A stretch of DNA of 64,000 nt from Phytoseiulus persimilis (lineage: Eukaryota > Arthropoda > Arachnida > Mesostigmata > Phytoseiidae): positions 9,300,001 through 9,364,000 of the forward strand of contig CM075103.1 of the NCBI GenBank assembly GCA_037576195.1, in the 5' to 3' direction. The stretch's first letter is position 1. Each line of letters opens with the position of its first letter. The notes beneath the pieces were generated by a model. The model was not told the DNA's origin. It ran no database searches and saw only the letters and a program-made list of their open reading frames with translations. Positions 11,901-24,120 of this stretch are shown one piece after another. The position numbers and the translations under genes were made by a program.

Positions 11901-14900
11901 AGGACGATATGGACATAAAATCGAGGCAAGTGAAACTAAAATGTAGCGATGAGAACATGAGCTCCGGGAAAACAGAGTTGGAAACATTCGCGTGGCTTCG
12001 GCACTCGATATACCACAACTAATTCGGATATCACGACAAGTTCTCTCTTCTTCGTCTCGCCCGTCGGCCAAGTAATAAATATGACGGCCCATTATCAGCT
12101 ATCAACCACTATCAACAAAAACACCAGTTACACAACAATATAACGAGATAATTTCACATTTCGAGAAACTGCTCGCCATCGAATGACCGACGGACGCTTC
12201 CAGCTGACCAGCTCATTGACTGGCCGAGTATATTGTATCGGCCGCAGCTGACACAGAAGCCGGACCGCCAGCCGCACAGACGATGGGCTGCACGAAAACT
12301 ACTCTGTAATTTGGACTGGAAATTACCGCTCGTCGATACTCACCGTGTGCTTGTGAACGGGACGAGAGGTGGCAATTATTTAGCTCCCAATCTAGAAGTA
12401 CAATTTGCCTGGAATGCTTCTACCGCTTGTGCTCTACGCTCGCGCCGGCTGCTCTGTCCGACTCTCTTGAAAGTTATGGAGGAATCCGCAGATCTTGCCG
12501 AATGAGCGAAGTTTGTGAGTAGGACGTCGAAAATTCCACTATTCGCCTTGAACTCCAGCCGAATTTTCGCGACCTGAGGAAGCGCAACGAGCATGGATGA
12601 AGTCTCATCCTCGGAAACGGGAGGCCGAACCCGTCACTCCAAAACTCCCCCGAACGAGCCCCCACAGGTCCACCGCGATGCACTGCGGCTCGATTTCTCC
12701 GTGCAATCAAGGCTCATCCCGACGAGATGCATCCTGGACGTAAGGCGGCAGCAGCTCTCATTCATTGAAGAAAGTTCCATGATTCGTTCAAAACCGTATA
12801 GCGAACCCCGATCGGGCGTTTAAATGACCCCGATCGAATTGTGTCGGAATTTAAATTTGCTTTACGCGTCGTGGGAATATCGAGCGACGCCGGAGCATTC
12901 GAAACGAGCCGCACCTGATGGACGCAGAGAACACACCGTCCGATGCAAATTGCAGCTTCAAGCAACTGGACAATTGTTGGCCGGACCACACATCCTCGGA
13001 GCGGGCCGGAGAGTTTCCGTTGCGAAGGACAGCTCAGGAGCTCGGATCCCGCGATACGGGATCGAACACCGGATTCGACCCGAGCGTCCAGAAGGGTAGT
13101 GCGGCAATTCAGTTTGAAAAATACGAAGATAGCGGGATGAACATCGCAAACGAGGACGTATTCATTGCTGAGCCGTGATTTGTATTCACTTATGGATGGT
13201 TCTGCTCACGTACACACTTTGTCATCGTCGGTTCCGTAGCAGCGACGGCAGGGGCGAGCGCCACAGCGGCCTGAGCCAACGCATCCCCGTGGGAACGAGC
13301 TCAGATCTTCGTTCCAGATCTATATGGACGTAAATTTGGACAGAGACTCCGAATCGAATGACTGCGAAGACACATGAAGGGGAGAGGTGGAAGCAACGAG
13401 AAATACTGAGCAAGTGTGAGGCCACTCCACTCAGGCCGCGAACGCGTATACTGATGGAAATATTCACTCGGAGTGGAAGATAACGGTGGTTCTGAGTCCG
13501 CTCGCCACCCGGCGGGGAACAAGGTAACGCTCCTGAACCCGGACAACCCGATGCGAGTAGTGCAAACAGAATCATTGAGGAGACCGGGCTCAATGAGAAC
13601 TACCGGGCGTGCCCGTATATCTTTGATAAATGGAGTCGGTTGTTAATCTTTATCAAAGCATTGACATCGCCGAGTCATTCATAATTCCGCGTCGTCCCGC
13701 GCCGGTCGCGGGAACAGCAACAAGCGTACTTCGGCATCGGATAATTTCAAAGTCTCCCCACTGAAGGTGCTGCGGAGGAAAGACCGACGGAAAATATGTC
13801 GACGAACGGCATCTTCGAAATCACAAGTGATCGGGAAGAAAACGATAGGTCCAGCGAGCCGTTCTCGTTACTTCAGCTCCGAAAGTCTGAGTTTTTTCGA
13901 AGAAACAGTTCTGTGTTTGAAGCTCTGAGCCCGTTGTTCGTGAGAACGTTCCGACTCCGGACGATTTCTCCCGAGCTTCCACTCACACGCGCCTAATGAA
14001 GGATTCAGCCCTCGAATAGCTTGCAGTAAATAAACGATCGGCGTAAACATTCCGGATGCCGAGCTCCCAAACTGTTTACACTGTTCGAAGTGGAACCATT
14101 CAAATGATTTGTGACGACAAGTCGACATTGAGGAATCTCCCCCAGATCTCGGCTGTGACCGAGCTCGAGTCCGAATCCGCAAATGATTATCTGTTGATCT
14201 TCGGCAGGCTTGATAGAGCTTTGGAATGTTCCGCTCGATGCGCGGGTGTGTTCCGTGAAAGCGTCTAAGCTCTTTAACAACTGTAGCGGCGGTGAGAAAG
14301 TGGAAGAAAGATCGAGAAGAACAGGCAGAGAAGATCGCCAGAGGAGAGCCGCGAGTCTGGTTTACGATCCGCTCCTCAGAAAAGTTCAGACGGACGCGGT
14401 GGACACCCCGCAACAATGCGGAGGGAATTGGGCCAACAAACAACGGATTTCGGCGGAAAACCTTCACGGATAACTAATGGTTGCTCACTCTCAGCCCGAG
14501 AGGATGTTCGGTGGAGTCGAGCGTGTGCGTACGTTCCCATCAACCTCTTTCGTGGATCGCGGCCTCAGCGGGCGAGCCGGAAGTCCTGTCCCGAGGATCT
14601 GAGGGCACAACCGATTGTTCTCCGGAAATATGTTGAAAACGGAGACACCTTGGAGAAAACATTCAACGTGCCAAGCTTCGAACCATCGAATCCCACCAGC
14701 GAAAACTATACAAGAACGAAACGACGCGGTCTATCCAATCGATGAGGACGGATCCCGAGCCAAGGGCTCATCGGTTTGGAAGCCGCCCGGCTCGCTGGAA
14801 TGCCACGGATTCACGAACGAGCCGTGACATTCATCTATTTGGCGAACAGGCGAGCTGAGAGGAAGGTTTCGACACAGGGTTTGAAGCGATGTTCGCTCGC

Positions 14901-17495
14901 GAATCGATTCTCGATTCAATTGTTTTCCTTCTGTGGGACATCGGATACAATCGCCAATCGAAGTGGGCTGTAATCACCTCACATCGTTCCAGCGGAGGAA
15001 GATCGTCCGATCGGCTGTCCCCCGTTTGATTTCGCGGAATCACCCCTTTGAACACTGCGGACCAAACGATTCACTGACCTTCCATCATTTCAGACGAATC
15101 TGTTTGAAAAACGTCTCTGCAACTTCCAGACGGCAGCGGCGACCCGGCCGAGTCGCCGGACGGCAATGCTCGATCATGACATCAAGCCGCTGGCTTCTCG
15201 TCTTGCGATCATTAGACGGGGGAAACGAGGAGAAAAGCAGCCGCGAAAGAAGGAGACGCAGGAGAACGGAGCTCAGTCACTCGAAGAAGTTTATGACTCG
15301 CCTTCGATGATTTTATAGCTGGTTGTTCGTAAAACTGTGGCCGGTGGACAAAATAGAACGGTGAGGCAGAAAGGGGAAAGATCTTCATTGTCATCGATTC
15401 ACTGTCCGGACAGACGGATTCGCGGGCTTCCTCGGATCACGAGCGCCAGACACAAAGCCTAAATGCACCGATTTATGAGGCGCGCACTTTTTAGTAGCGA
15501 AGCGATGTGAGAGAAAACGCGCTTGACGACATTTTCTTGCAAATTTCCTCTCGCGACCAGCAGTGCTCCACCAAACGACCAATTGTTTCCCCGGAAACCC
15601 TTTCGGTCGGCACGCTTGTCGACAGCTTTCTGAATGCGGAGACGGTCCTCCCCGACAGGCCCGAGTTCGCGCGGCGATCCGCACCGCTTCTGACCATATG
15701 CGAAATTCAGACGGGCCCGGAAAATTTCCGGAAAGCTTCTCGTCACCCGGGACAGGGCTCGAACTCGCGCAGAATCATCTCCGGCGCGCCGACGGCTCCA
15801 ACGCCAGTACGCTTCACGAAACCGCTTCACGCTAGAAGCAGTGAAGGCGGCTGTGAGAAGGGCGGGCGACGGTATCACAAACCTTCCTGAAAATGATCAA
15901 AAGTCACTTGACTGCTTGAGGCTGACTTATCGCCGAGCTATTTCTGATACTTCGGCCTTCACGGGCTCTCATTGAGGCTCTCGATGAAATTGCGAGTTGT
16001 TCAAAGAAGAGGATGCGAGAATTTCCGCCACCGAGAATCGGGGCTTCGTTCCCGCTCGGCAGCTTCACAGGTTTCTCGGACTTGAGTCACTTCATTAGCG
16101 ATTCACGACCGTTTTAAGCAGCTCCAGGAATACTCGGGGAGCCTCTGCGCTGACGCCATTGATTGCTTCTGCCATTGACCAGAGCCTGAACAAATCCTCC
16201 GAGAAGAACACCGTGAGCCATCCGTTCAGGTGTTCCCAGAGGGACCCGTTCCGGTCCAAACCGCCCGGTGTCCTCGCGGGCTTCTCCCGCAGTCGACGGA
16301 AGAGATCCGCAGATCCTCGTCGCAGAGTTCACCTGGAAGGGCCGAGCTGTAGCGGAGGAAAAATGAAACGACGAAAGACGAGTAATCGCAGGTTTTTTTT
16401 TATGAGCACGCTCGCAGCTATCCGTGAATCCTCGTATTTCTTGTTCCACGACTCGGAAATGGATGTCTTTCCAAAATAAATCCCGCGATTCTATCAGTGA
16501 ACTTATCTGTGTTTGACATCACGCCGTGTCTGCGTACAGTCACACTGTCATCATCTCCTCCGTCAGCGAACCCCAGCGGCAGCTGCCGTACGGCCATCGT
16601 CACGAAAGCATGGGTACGTCTGGAAATCTTCGTCGTCTTCGTTTTCTGCTCCTCGCTCCGTTTTCTCGGCGCGGCTACTACATTCTGTACTTTCTTCTTC
16701 TCATTCACATATTTGTTGATTCATAACCCGGAGTGCACGTTCGCAGCCCGCTCGGGAAGATCGGATGCGTTCGCTCGAGTGTCCTTGGAGGCATTCTCTT
16801 TTTTTTCTTTTTTTTTTTCTTTCTCCATCGGTCCGATCAAGCACCCGACACGAACAGACCGGGAGCCAGACAGGCGGACATAGCGATTTGATGACGAGAG
16901 GATATCACTGAATGAAAAGAAACTGTTTGCCAAATAAAAGCTCTGAGGGAAGTCGGTCGGCCGATCGACGACAGACGTGGCGTGAGAACCGAAGTGCGCA
17001 AGGGCAAACGGTGCCAGAAGATGCAGCGGACGCCACCGTCGGGTCGTGCGAATTTCTTCGAATAAACAAATGTTTGTCCCGAAACCAATCGGGGTCCGCG
17101 CGCGATCGATGATCCAGCTCGGAAGACGTTCCGACCGACTTCCTCGCGAGCCGAGTCCGGTTCGAACACGATATCACACCCATCGAAACCGACGTCTCGA
17201 CACACCGACAATCAGGAAGTGTCGTGGCATTTTTTCTACTGAACTTTCGCATGCCGTGTGATCTCGTCGAGTGAAACGCTCGCTCGAAAACCCGCCTAGC
17301 CTATTGGAATGCTAGATTGCGGTGTTGCAAGCGACAAGGAAGAGCCTAGATTGCAGGAGGTTCGAATAACCCAAGGCCGACTCAAGTAGCGAGCGGTGAG
17401 TGGTGAGGGCTCGGTCAGTGCGATTGGTTCCACTTCGCGTTCCATTGAGAACTCTTATTTGCGGCATAGTCGATATCCTCGATCCATAATTCCAG
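8925..17495. other. Stretch without an assignable gene
   Basis: It holds a TTTATT-containing AT patch near 9640, a GGCA run at about 10495, a poly-T tract at 16797-16826 and many overlapping open frames. Two long plus-strand frames overlap at 12824-13178 and both look acceptable as protein, which shows how little openness alone means here. No splice-consistent model or known domain was found. Confidence 0.4.
16797..16826. repeat. T-rich tract
   Basis: Runs of T are broken only by single C residues, followed by TTTCTCC. On the plus strand it would act as a polypyrimidine tract, but no AG with a supported exon follows directly. Confidence 0.75.
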
Positions 17496-17611
17496 TTCAT
17501 CTTACGATCGAGTACCTGCGGCGCCATCCGAGAAGAATCCCATCGTCTCCGTGATGACCCACATGTCATATGAGAGTATGCAAGCCGAAATTCCTCCCGA
17601 CATCGGTTCGG
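17496..17611 (+). CDS. Candidate internal exon, unknown gene
   Basis: The block follows an ATTCCAG acceptor and ends at GTAAGC. The only frame open across it has one leading base and reads YDRVPAAPSEKNPIVSVM, then THMSYESMQAEIPPDIGS, ending in phase 1. The same frame stays open beyond the donor to 17871 through LALYGELLDSFDDSGN, so it could be a longer terminal exon instead. No family is recognised. An acidic open frame on the minus strand (about 17770-17940, containing LAALATELVELSKIT) overlaps its extension, so strand and extent are not settled. Confidence 0.28.
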
Positions 17612-17871
17612 GTAAGCTTGGAAGACGGTTCAGAACTCTCCAGGAACGGGGTCAGAAACCCACGAGGGAACTGGGGGACGGGGAGGGGGGGGGTCTAGAA
17701 ATTTCGAATGCGCTCGCCCTGTATGGGGAGCTGCTCGACTCCTTCGACGATTCTGGGAATGGATGGCGCGTAGACTCCTGGAACCTGCTGGACGACCAGG
17801 ACAATGAGCAAGAGCATCGATCTCGTCGAAGTCGTCTAACGGGGAAGCGGACTCCTCGTCTCCGCCGGTGA

Positions 17872-20800
17872 TTTTCGAAAGCTCAACCAACTCCGTCGCG
17901 AGAGCAGCGAGATGTAAACGCTCCGTTGGTGAACAGCTGTCCGCATTATCATCATCGGTCGAGTGTTCCACGTGGTTTGTCAACAGTGTTTAGCAGCGCA
18001 AACCGGGTGTTTCCCACGCTGCGCCGGTCCGCTACAAAGTGGCAAAAAGGCAGACTCTCAACTCTCGTTTCGACCAGTCGGTCGGTCGGCTCCATTCGCC
18101 AGCTTGTCCGTCCGTCCGTTCATCTATCGGTTCTGCTGGTCCTCTTCTTCTCGTCCTTTCGAGGTCCTCTCGGTTTCATTCTGGCAAAACAAAATTCCAC
18201 CGAGCCTCCTACTACTGCTCGTAGCAAATGATTGGGCAGCACTCTGTCAGTCGTAACGTCAACGTAACGGACCGCGCGTAGATCCAAGGTTCAACCAGCT
18301 CCCCTGGATAATTGGAAAACGCCGAGATAACCCCTCCTGCCTAGTTGGTCCGCTGGGTGAATAACGCCGCGCCGTTATCTTCTGAGCGAGACCAGCGGAA
18401 ATCGATCTTTGACATCAGCGAGACACTACACCCAGCCATCTGCACGGCGACTCTTACTATTTCTTTCTCACTCGGTTAACGGCCAGTGCAGAATCATCAT
18501 GAGATTCGCTTCTAGCCCAACCGTTGCGACCGGGAGCTAAGGCTTGAAAACACGTCGAATGACCACAGCGACGTCGGCGTTTGTGTCGCCGACCCGGTCG
18601 TGAATGAAACGTGAACGATAAGCGACAGGAAACGCCGCTTGGTTGGCTCAGCGTTCCCTTGAGATTCCGAGGCCCGGATTCCCCGAACGCGGAAGGAAAA
18701 CACTCCGCCAGGATCAGTTCGCCCTCCAAGAATGTCCTAGTTTGATTCTGATCATGGATTCGTTCAAGGACGTGAGAGTTCGTTTCGCGATCCCCACGTA
18801 TCGCACGCGGTGCGCACATGAGCTTTGGTGTTGATGGACGCATACTTGGACTGGAGCGATCTTTCTTCCGCTCTTGGTCGTCGAGTGTTTTTTCCCTATT
18901 CCGGGTGTTGAAAGAACCGTAGGAAAAAAATGGAAGCGCCGCGGGCGTTCTCCCATCTTGATTCTGGATGTAGTCGCTAATGGACCCTGTGTCCAAGTGA
19001 ATGTGTCGAATTCCGTCCTCGAGGTCGCAGCTCCTTCAAAATACCGCGAGGAGGCATTTTTCGGGGAAAACCGTTCACGCGGACTCCAATTGGTCGAGTT
19101 GCATTCTGGCGGCGGTCGGGCGCCCTGCCACGACGACCGTTAGATGCGCTTCCCGGGAAGAAGGCCGACCCGTGACATCGGGTCGGCCTCCTCCCCCATT
19201 CGTCGTCCCTAATCTCCTGTTTCCCGAGAGCCGCCTTGGGGAATTATCTTTATTGTGTTCGGATGAAGGAACGCGGTGGTTTCGGAATGTTTGCATTGGG
19301 CAACACTTGTATTCGTCCAGTGTGTATGCTCGGCTACTTGTTAGCCTAAATCGGCCGCCCACTCGATGCTGTTCCCAGAGCGAGATGGAATTCTTTCTCA
19401 CGTGTCCGTTTTCGCCCTCGGACGCTCCCTTTTTTGCGGCATTTGTTCTCGTCATTCTTTCTTTCGTGCTGCACCTGCACCACATCAACACCATCGCCAA
19501 CCTCAGCACTAGATGCAGTAGCGCCGCCGTCGCCTTCAACGTCGATGCCGGTTCTGCGTGATGTTTCGTCCCATGCATGTTCGGTAGTTCGCGCAGGAGA
19601 GCTGTAAGCCCTCCGAGCATGCAGACGGGGCTGGAGGAGGAGGGGGTGTTCAGTAGGCGTCGAGGGTTATTGAATCGAACTCGGTGTTTGCCCCCGAGTT
19701 CACCGAGAGGAGGATGGAGAGACGAAAAAAAAATAACGCAGAATGTTTGCCGTAGAGAACAAGTGATGAAGTGGCTGCCGAGCAGCAGGATCTACCCGCT
19801 GGCCCGTCCGCCCGCTGGTGCAGCCTCCGGCTGCCGACCGGAGTCCGCTCGGGGCATTTAAACCCATTCTGATCTGACGAACGGAAGGAGCTGCACAAGC
19901 AAAGAGAGCTTAGGGGCTATGTCTAATCGTCGTGGTTGTGGATGCTCTCTTCTTCTTCTCCGTTGGACGGCTCGAATCCGCTCCGCCCTCTCTTCTCTCT
20001 CACCTTTTCTTCGTTATTCTTTTACATACTTTTTGCCGCGGGTTCTCACCCTCTGTTTGCCCCCGGTCGATCATCGAGGAGCTGGATTTCTCTTCTTCTC
20101 AATGAAGACACCGACATTCTTCTGAGAACGGACGGAAGGAGCAGCAGCCAACAGAAGACAATAAGAAACTACGACGACAACCACCATCACGGGAGGGAAA
20201 AGAAGAAGATAAGCACGGGGGGACTGGTCAACGGATCTGGCGAGAGGTCGATCGAACCGGGGCTGAACCGATGACAAGCTCGCTTCGGACGACTGTTTTC
20301 GCTGTGGCCGATTGGTTACGCTAAGAAGTCTCGATGCACCTTCGGTGCGGCGAGTGCTCGCCAACATTATATGAGGAAAATGAGAGCGTTGTCTTTATGC
20401 TCAAACCCACTCCGATTTGAAGAGTCGAAGAACACGGGGGTCACCGTCGACGGATCTATGAAATCAGCATAAAGAGGGGAAATTATATTGCCCCTAACGC
20501 GGTGAAATGCGGCCGACTTTTCGGAAAAGGGGGAGGTTCGGGGCGTTCCAGTTGTCGTGACTTCGTGTACGATAGGCTGTCCGTCGGTTCAGCTGAACGA
20601 AGTTTTCGCAGCTGTCAATCAAACTTCCATGTCTCGTGAGCGTTTCCGGGCCCGGCTGCTTCAGAGTCGCCGATCCCGCCCGGCTCGAAGATCGGCGCTG
20701 ATCCGATCGGCGAGCTAGAGGCCCACCTCGTCAGACACTAGTTCCGCGGGCGATTTCGCAAGGCCATGAGCCGTCCGCTTCCAGGTTTCCACGGCGGAAT

Positions 20801-22142
20801 GAGTGAGGATCTCTATCCCTTCATGACAACAACTGATCCAACTCGTCCGGGAGCGACCGCGGTCGGGGAGATCGCCACGTTGGGCGAGCAACAACCAGTT
20901 GGGAAGCGTAGCATGCATGATGCCATTCGAGGAGCTGGTGGATCTCATGCGTCTCGCTCACATAAACACACGTCGAGTCGGAGTTCGCAGTTCCCCCGAA
21001 ATTCCGACGAATCGTAGTTTCAATCCGTTCCAAGATCGCCCTCCGATATGATCTGACCACATGTCTCGACTGCAGCTCAACTGAATACCTCACAGCATTG
21101 CCGCCTCCCGCTTCCTCGACCTGTTCCCCGACCATGTAGTGGAGCGCCCGACGGCGAGCGGGTCGATCGCCCCTCATCACTGGTTTCTACGTCGAGATGG
21201 TATACCCTCCAACAGTTTCACCCTCTCGCGGGATGCCCTCCGATTAGAACGAGATCGTTATCTCGGACGAGACTGAAGAACGTCGCGAAATATCTGAGCT
21301 GATCCACGGAAATTGCTTCAAAGGTCAGAAAAACACTTTCACCGATCGATAGTCTGTTCCAGAGTCTGCGGTGGCTTCCGAGGTCGGCGGACATGTAGAC
21401 GGTCCGACGTCTAGGACGGCAGAAAACGAACCAAACTCCAGACGTGTAAATCGTTCCAACGGCACAGGAGTTCTATTCGGCTGTTCGTTCAGATTCTAAG
21501 AAGACAATGGAAGAAAATAAGAAGAAGCCGGCAGGCAGGCAGGCACGGGCCAGACAGGAGGGTGGGTGTATCGAGCGAACGTTCAACTGGACTCCACCTG
21601 AGCATTTGCGGCACATCGAACGGCGTTTACAGCCGGACTTCCAATCGGCTGACTCAGCTGCGCAGTATCAATGTGAGTTCACTCGGGTCGAGCTTTCCTC
21701 TCTGTGTCCGTTTCGGCACAACAAGCTTAAGTGGTCGTGGACCTGGCCGACCGACCGATGGAACAGAATCGAAAGTCTCTACTTGTGTCGGATATTTTTC
21801 TGGCCGGAATTCTGTTCTGCTCACTTGAGAAACGATCCGCCACGGCTGCTCCTAAGGCAGACCTTCAAGAGTCATCAACCTTTGCTTACGACACCAAGAA
21901 TCCCAAGATCGGAGATTCCGAGGATGTTTCAAGTTCCCGACCTTCCCGATTGGGAGTCATTTCGGGAGGGGAGCTCGGGTCTACGGGGGAAGAGGGGGCC
22001 AAATAATATTGATAACACCTGGAATCTGTCCGTTTCGGCTGGAACTTTTGGAAAGCCCGATATTTCTATTCACGATTCAGTTCATGTTTGTATGCACATT
22101 TCCACGATTTTGCGAGATTCGCTTGTTCACCCAAAACAGCCT
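17872..22142. other. Stretch without an assignable gene, downstream of YEATS2
   Basis: It holds the 3' flank of the minus-strand YEATS2 gene. No clear TTTATT (AATAAA on the minus strand) was seen close to its stop; the nearest seen is near 19249. Long open frames at 19001-19561 (plus) and 19075-19620 (minus) overlap each other and match nothing recognised. A 278-codon plus-strand frame (21507-22343) starts in a GGCA repeat and runs into the YEATS2 coding exon antisense. Confidence 0.4.
21529..21545. repeat. GGCA repeat
   Basis: A short run of GGCA units sits at the start of the long plus-strand open frame that ends antisense to YEATS2. Confidence 0.75.
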
Positions 22143-24059
22143 TCATTCGCTCTCCAAAATCGTACCAAGGCCATCGTTGGACAAGAAATCAAAAAGTTCA
22201 CACGACGTGATCGATCTGTGCACGTCGGATGGCAGGATACCGTCGACTTGGTGCGTGGATTCGTTGCGGGCAAACGAGGACGAAAGCGACTTCCTCAGGA
22301 GATCCAACGAAAAACTCTTCAGCGCTCCCGACAGGGTTCGTAACATCTGCTCGAGCTCCTCCGTGTCTTCGGGCAGGACCGACTCGTCCAAGAGCTCCCT
22401 CATGGTGTCGTAAGTGAACCGCAGTAGAGGCGCGCCGACGCTGCGCCCGCTGCTCGGGGTATCGTCCTCGGAATCCGAACCCAGGATATCGATTTCTCTC
22501 GTGGGTTCGGATTTCTTCCGATGAGTGGAAACTTCCAGAAGCTCAACGCCGGCCGGGAGCTTGGCCACCGACAAACTGTCGAAAGTCTGGTCCGTGTGCT
22601 CGCCGACGAGGTCCGTGCCGTTGTGGAGTGGAGTGAATCCGTGCTTCCGGAGGTGCACGACGATCGCACGGATGTTCGGCAGCGGGCTCACACCGTTCCT
22701 CTGCAAGACCCTGCGGATATGACTGGCGCGGAACCACTCGATCGCGCGTTGCTTGGCCACGGGGAACTCGAGGAACTCTTTCAGAGATCCGACTTGGAAG
22801 CTGAGATCAGCCACGGACTTATCGCCGACCAACACGAAAAGGCGGTTCGCCAACGCCTCAACAACGGCCATGACATCTTTGGTGAAGTCGACCGACTTCA
22901 ACGCCTGCTCCCATTTGACAATCGCCTCCAGCCACGGGTTGACGACTTGGGCGGTTTGGAGATTTTGCAGGACGGATCGGGATTTCAGTAACGACTCCCC
23001 CTTCATGATCCGCACTCCGGGCGGATTGTCCCGCAGCATGGCGGAACCTGAAGCGACCAGGAGGACCGGGGGGACGCTGGGCATGGCTGAAAAGCAGTAA
23101 TCGTGACCATGCGCCTCCAAGTCGAAGGGGTTCCGCGTCGAGCCTCGGCTCTGCGGGCTCAGATCGGCAGAGCTGGGCTCCGACTGCTGGTCGTATTGTG
23201 CCTCGGAGCCGCTGTTTTCGTCCTGGTCGACGACTTCCTCTTTGATGGTGAAAGATTCCACCGAAGGCTGTGTGGCTTTCGCGCTCGGAGACTCCACCGG
23301 CTTCTCTACCAAGAGCTTCACTTCGAGATGCGTCTCGCCACCGTTCGTCTGGATCCCCCTCTTGTGCTGGTCGAGCTTGAGCTCATGGAGGACGTCGGCG
23401 GGTTTGTTCAGTGGATCGATGAAGTGTATCTGGGCCCGGAGCTGGAACTCGCCCCAACCCTTCCGCTTCAGATGGAACGGGTACGTCACCTCGATGACGT
23501 CGTGCGGTGCGTAGCTCGGGTGCAGGAAGAACCTGACCTTGGACACGAGATCCTCGATTTTCTCCTCGCTGTCAGGATGCAGCCTCACGTACGTCATCCA
23601 GAGGTGCGTGACGAGATTCTCGGGGTCGTCGCGTCCGATGTACTTGGACACGTTGCCGATGATGAAGCGGACCGACTGGAGAGTCTTCACTGTGGTGACT
23701 TTGGCGGTTGGCTCTTTCTTCAGGAGCGTGGCCCTGCTCAGCTTCTCGGGCAGGTCGTAGGTCGCTAAGACGCCGTTCTCCCCACTGCCCCCCAGCCGGG
23801 GAGTCTTCCCACCGAAGTAGGACCGAACCGTTGGGTGCACACAGTTGTCAAGGCTGTTGCTCCATGCCTTCTCATCGTCGGCCAACTCAGGTGTCGCGAA
23901 GTACTTGGCAATGATAGCGATCCGTAGGCGATTTAGAACCTGCTTGGTGAGGTAGATGCGTTCGTTGATGAGCTCCACCTCCGACTGCTTGTAGGCAATT
24001 TCCTGGTCGAACTGTTTCTCGAGGATAGCTCGAACTTTTGGAATGGCTTCCGAGTCCAT
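22143..24059 (-). CDS. YEATS2: YEATS domain-containing protein 2 (ATAC complex subunit)
   Basis: Reads acylated histone H3 lysines and is a structural subunit of the GCN5/PCAF-containing ATAC acetyltransferase complex in the nucleus (family knowledge). The 638-residue product is encoded in one exon. Residues 1-60 match the family's N-terminal helical region. Residues 128-250 are the YEATS domain: GNVSKYI at 136-142, FFLHPSY at 177-183 and GWGEF at 201-205 give the aromatic cage Tyr183 and Trp202. Residues 260-310 are acidic and disordered. Residues 370-475 match the conserved C-terminal region (RAIEWFRASHIRRVLQ). Residues 545-635 resemble the histone-fold-like tail, ending ELFDFLSNDGLGTIL. 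Human YEATS2 is about 1,420 residues, so the long disordered middle is largely missing. The start is Met 24057-24059: the exon begins at 24073 after a TTCCAG acceptor, and the upstream exon has an in-frame TGA with no ATG. Long plus-strand frames across it are antisense shadows. Confidence 0.93.
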   Translation of the reverse strand: MDSEAIPKVRAILEKQFDQEIAYKQSEVELINERIYLTKQVLNRLRIAIIAKYFATPELADDEKAWSNSLDNCVHPTVRSYFGGKTPRLGGSGENGVLATYDLPEKLSRATLLKKEPTAKVTTVKTLQSVRFIIGNVSKYIGRDDPENLVTHLWMTYVRLHPDSEEKIEDLVSKVRFFLHPSYAPHDVIEVTYPFHLKRKGWGEFQLRAQIHFIDPLNKPADVLHELKLDQHKRGIQTNGGETHLEVKLLVEKPVESPSAKATQPSVESFTIKEEVVDQDENSGSEAQYDQQSEPSSADLSPQSRGSTRNPFDLEAHGHDYCFSAMPSVPPVLLVASGSAMLRDNPPGVRIMKGESLLKSRSVLQNLQTAQVVNPWLEAIVKWEQALKSVDFTKDVMAVVEALANRLFVLVGDKSVADLSFQVGSLKEFLEFPVAKQRAIEWFRASHIRRVLQRNGVSPLPNIRAIVVHLRKHGFTPLHNGTDLVGEHTDQTFDSLSVAKLPAGVELLEVSTHRKKSEPTREIDILGSDSEDDTPSSGRSVGAPLLRFTYDTMRELLDESVLPEDTEELEQMLRTLSGALKSFSLDLLRKSLSSSFARNESTHQVDGILPSDVHRSITSCELFDFLSNDGLGTILESE

Positions 24060-24073
24060 GAGATCAGGAACTC

Positions 24074-24120
24074 CTGGAAGGAGAACGGGGGAACTCAGTC
24101 GAGCGCGTTCATTGAATTAC
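24074..24120 (-). other. Probable 47-nt intron in the YEATS2 5' UTR
   Basis: On the minus strand a GTAATT donor at 24120 and a TCCTTCCAG acceptor ending at 24074 bound a 47-nt intron just before the start codon. The length matches the short-intron class seen in the firm genes. Reading upstream through the joined exon meets a TGA before any ATG, which supports a non-coding leader. Confidence 0.45.

Noticed and set aside
12824..13178. Two overlapping plus-strand frames of 91 and 86 codons
   Set aside because: Both look equally protein-like, no splice sites choose between them and neither matches a known protein.
19001..19620. Long open frames on both strands (186 and 181 codons)
   Set aside because: They overlap each other, match no family and have no splice or start-context support. 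The region is poor in stop codons in several frames.
22521..23768. Plus-strand open frames of 156 and 221 codons
   Set aside because: They lie antisense to the YEATS2 coding exon, whose minus-strand product is clearly homologous to the family, so they are shadows.
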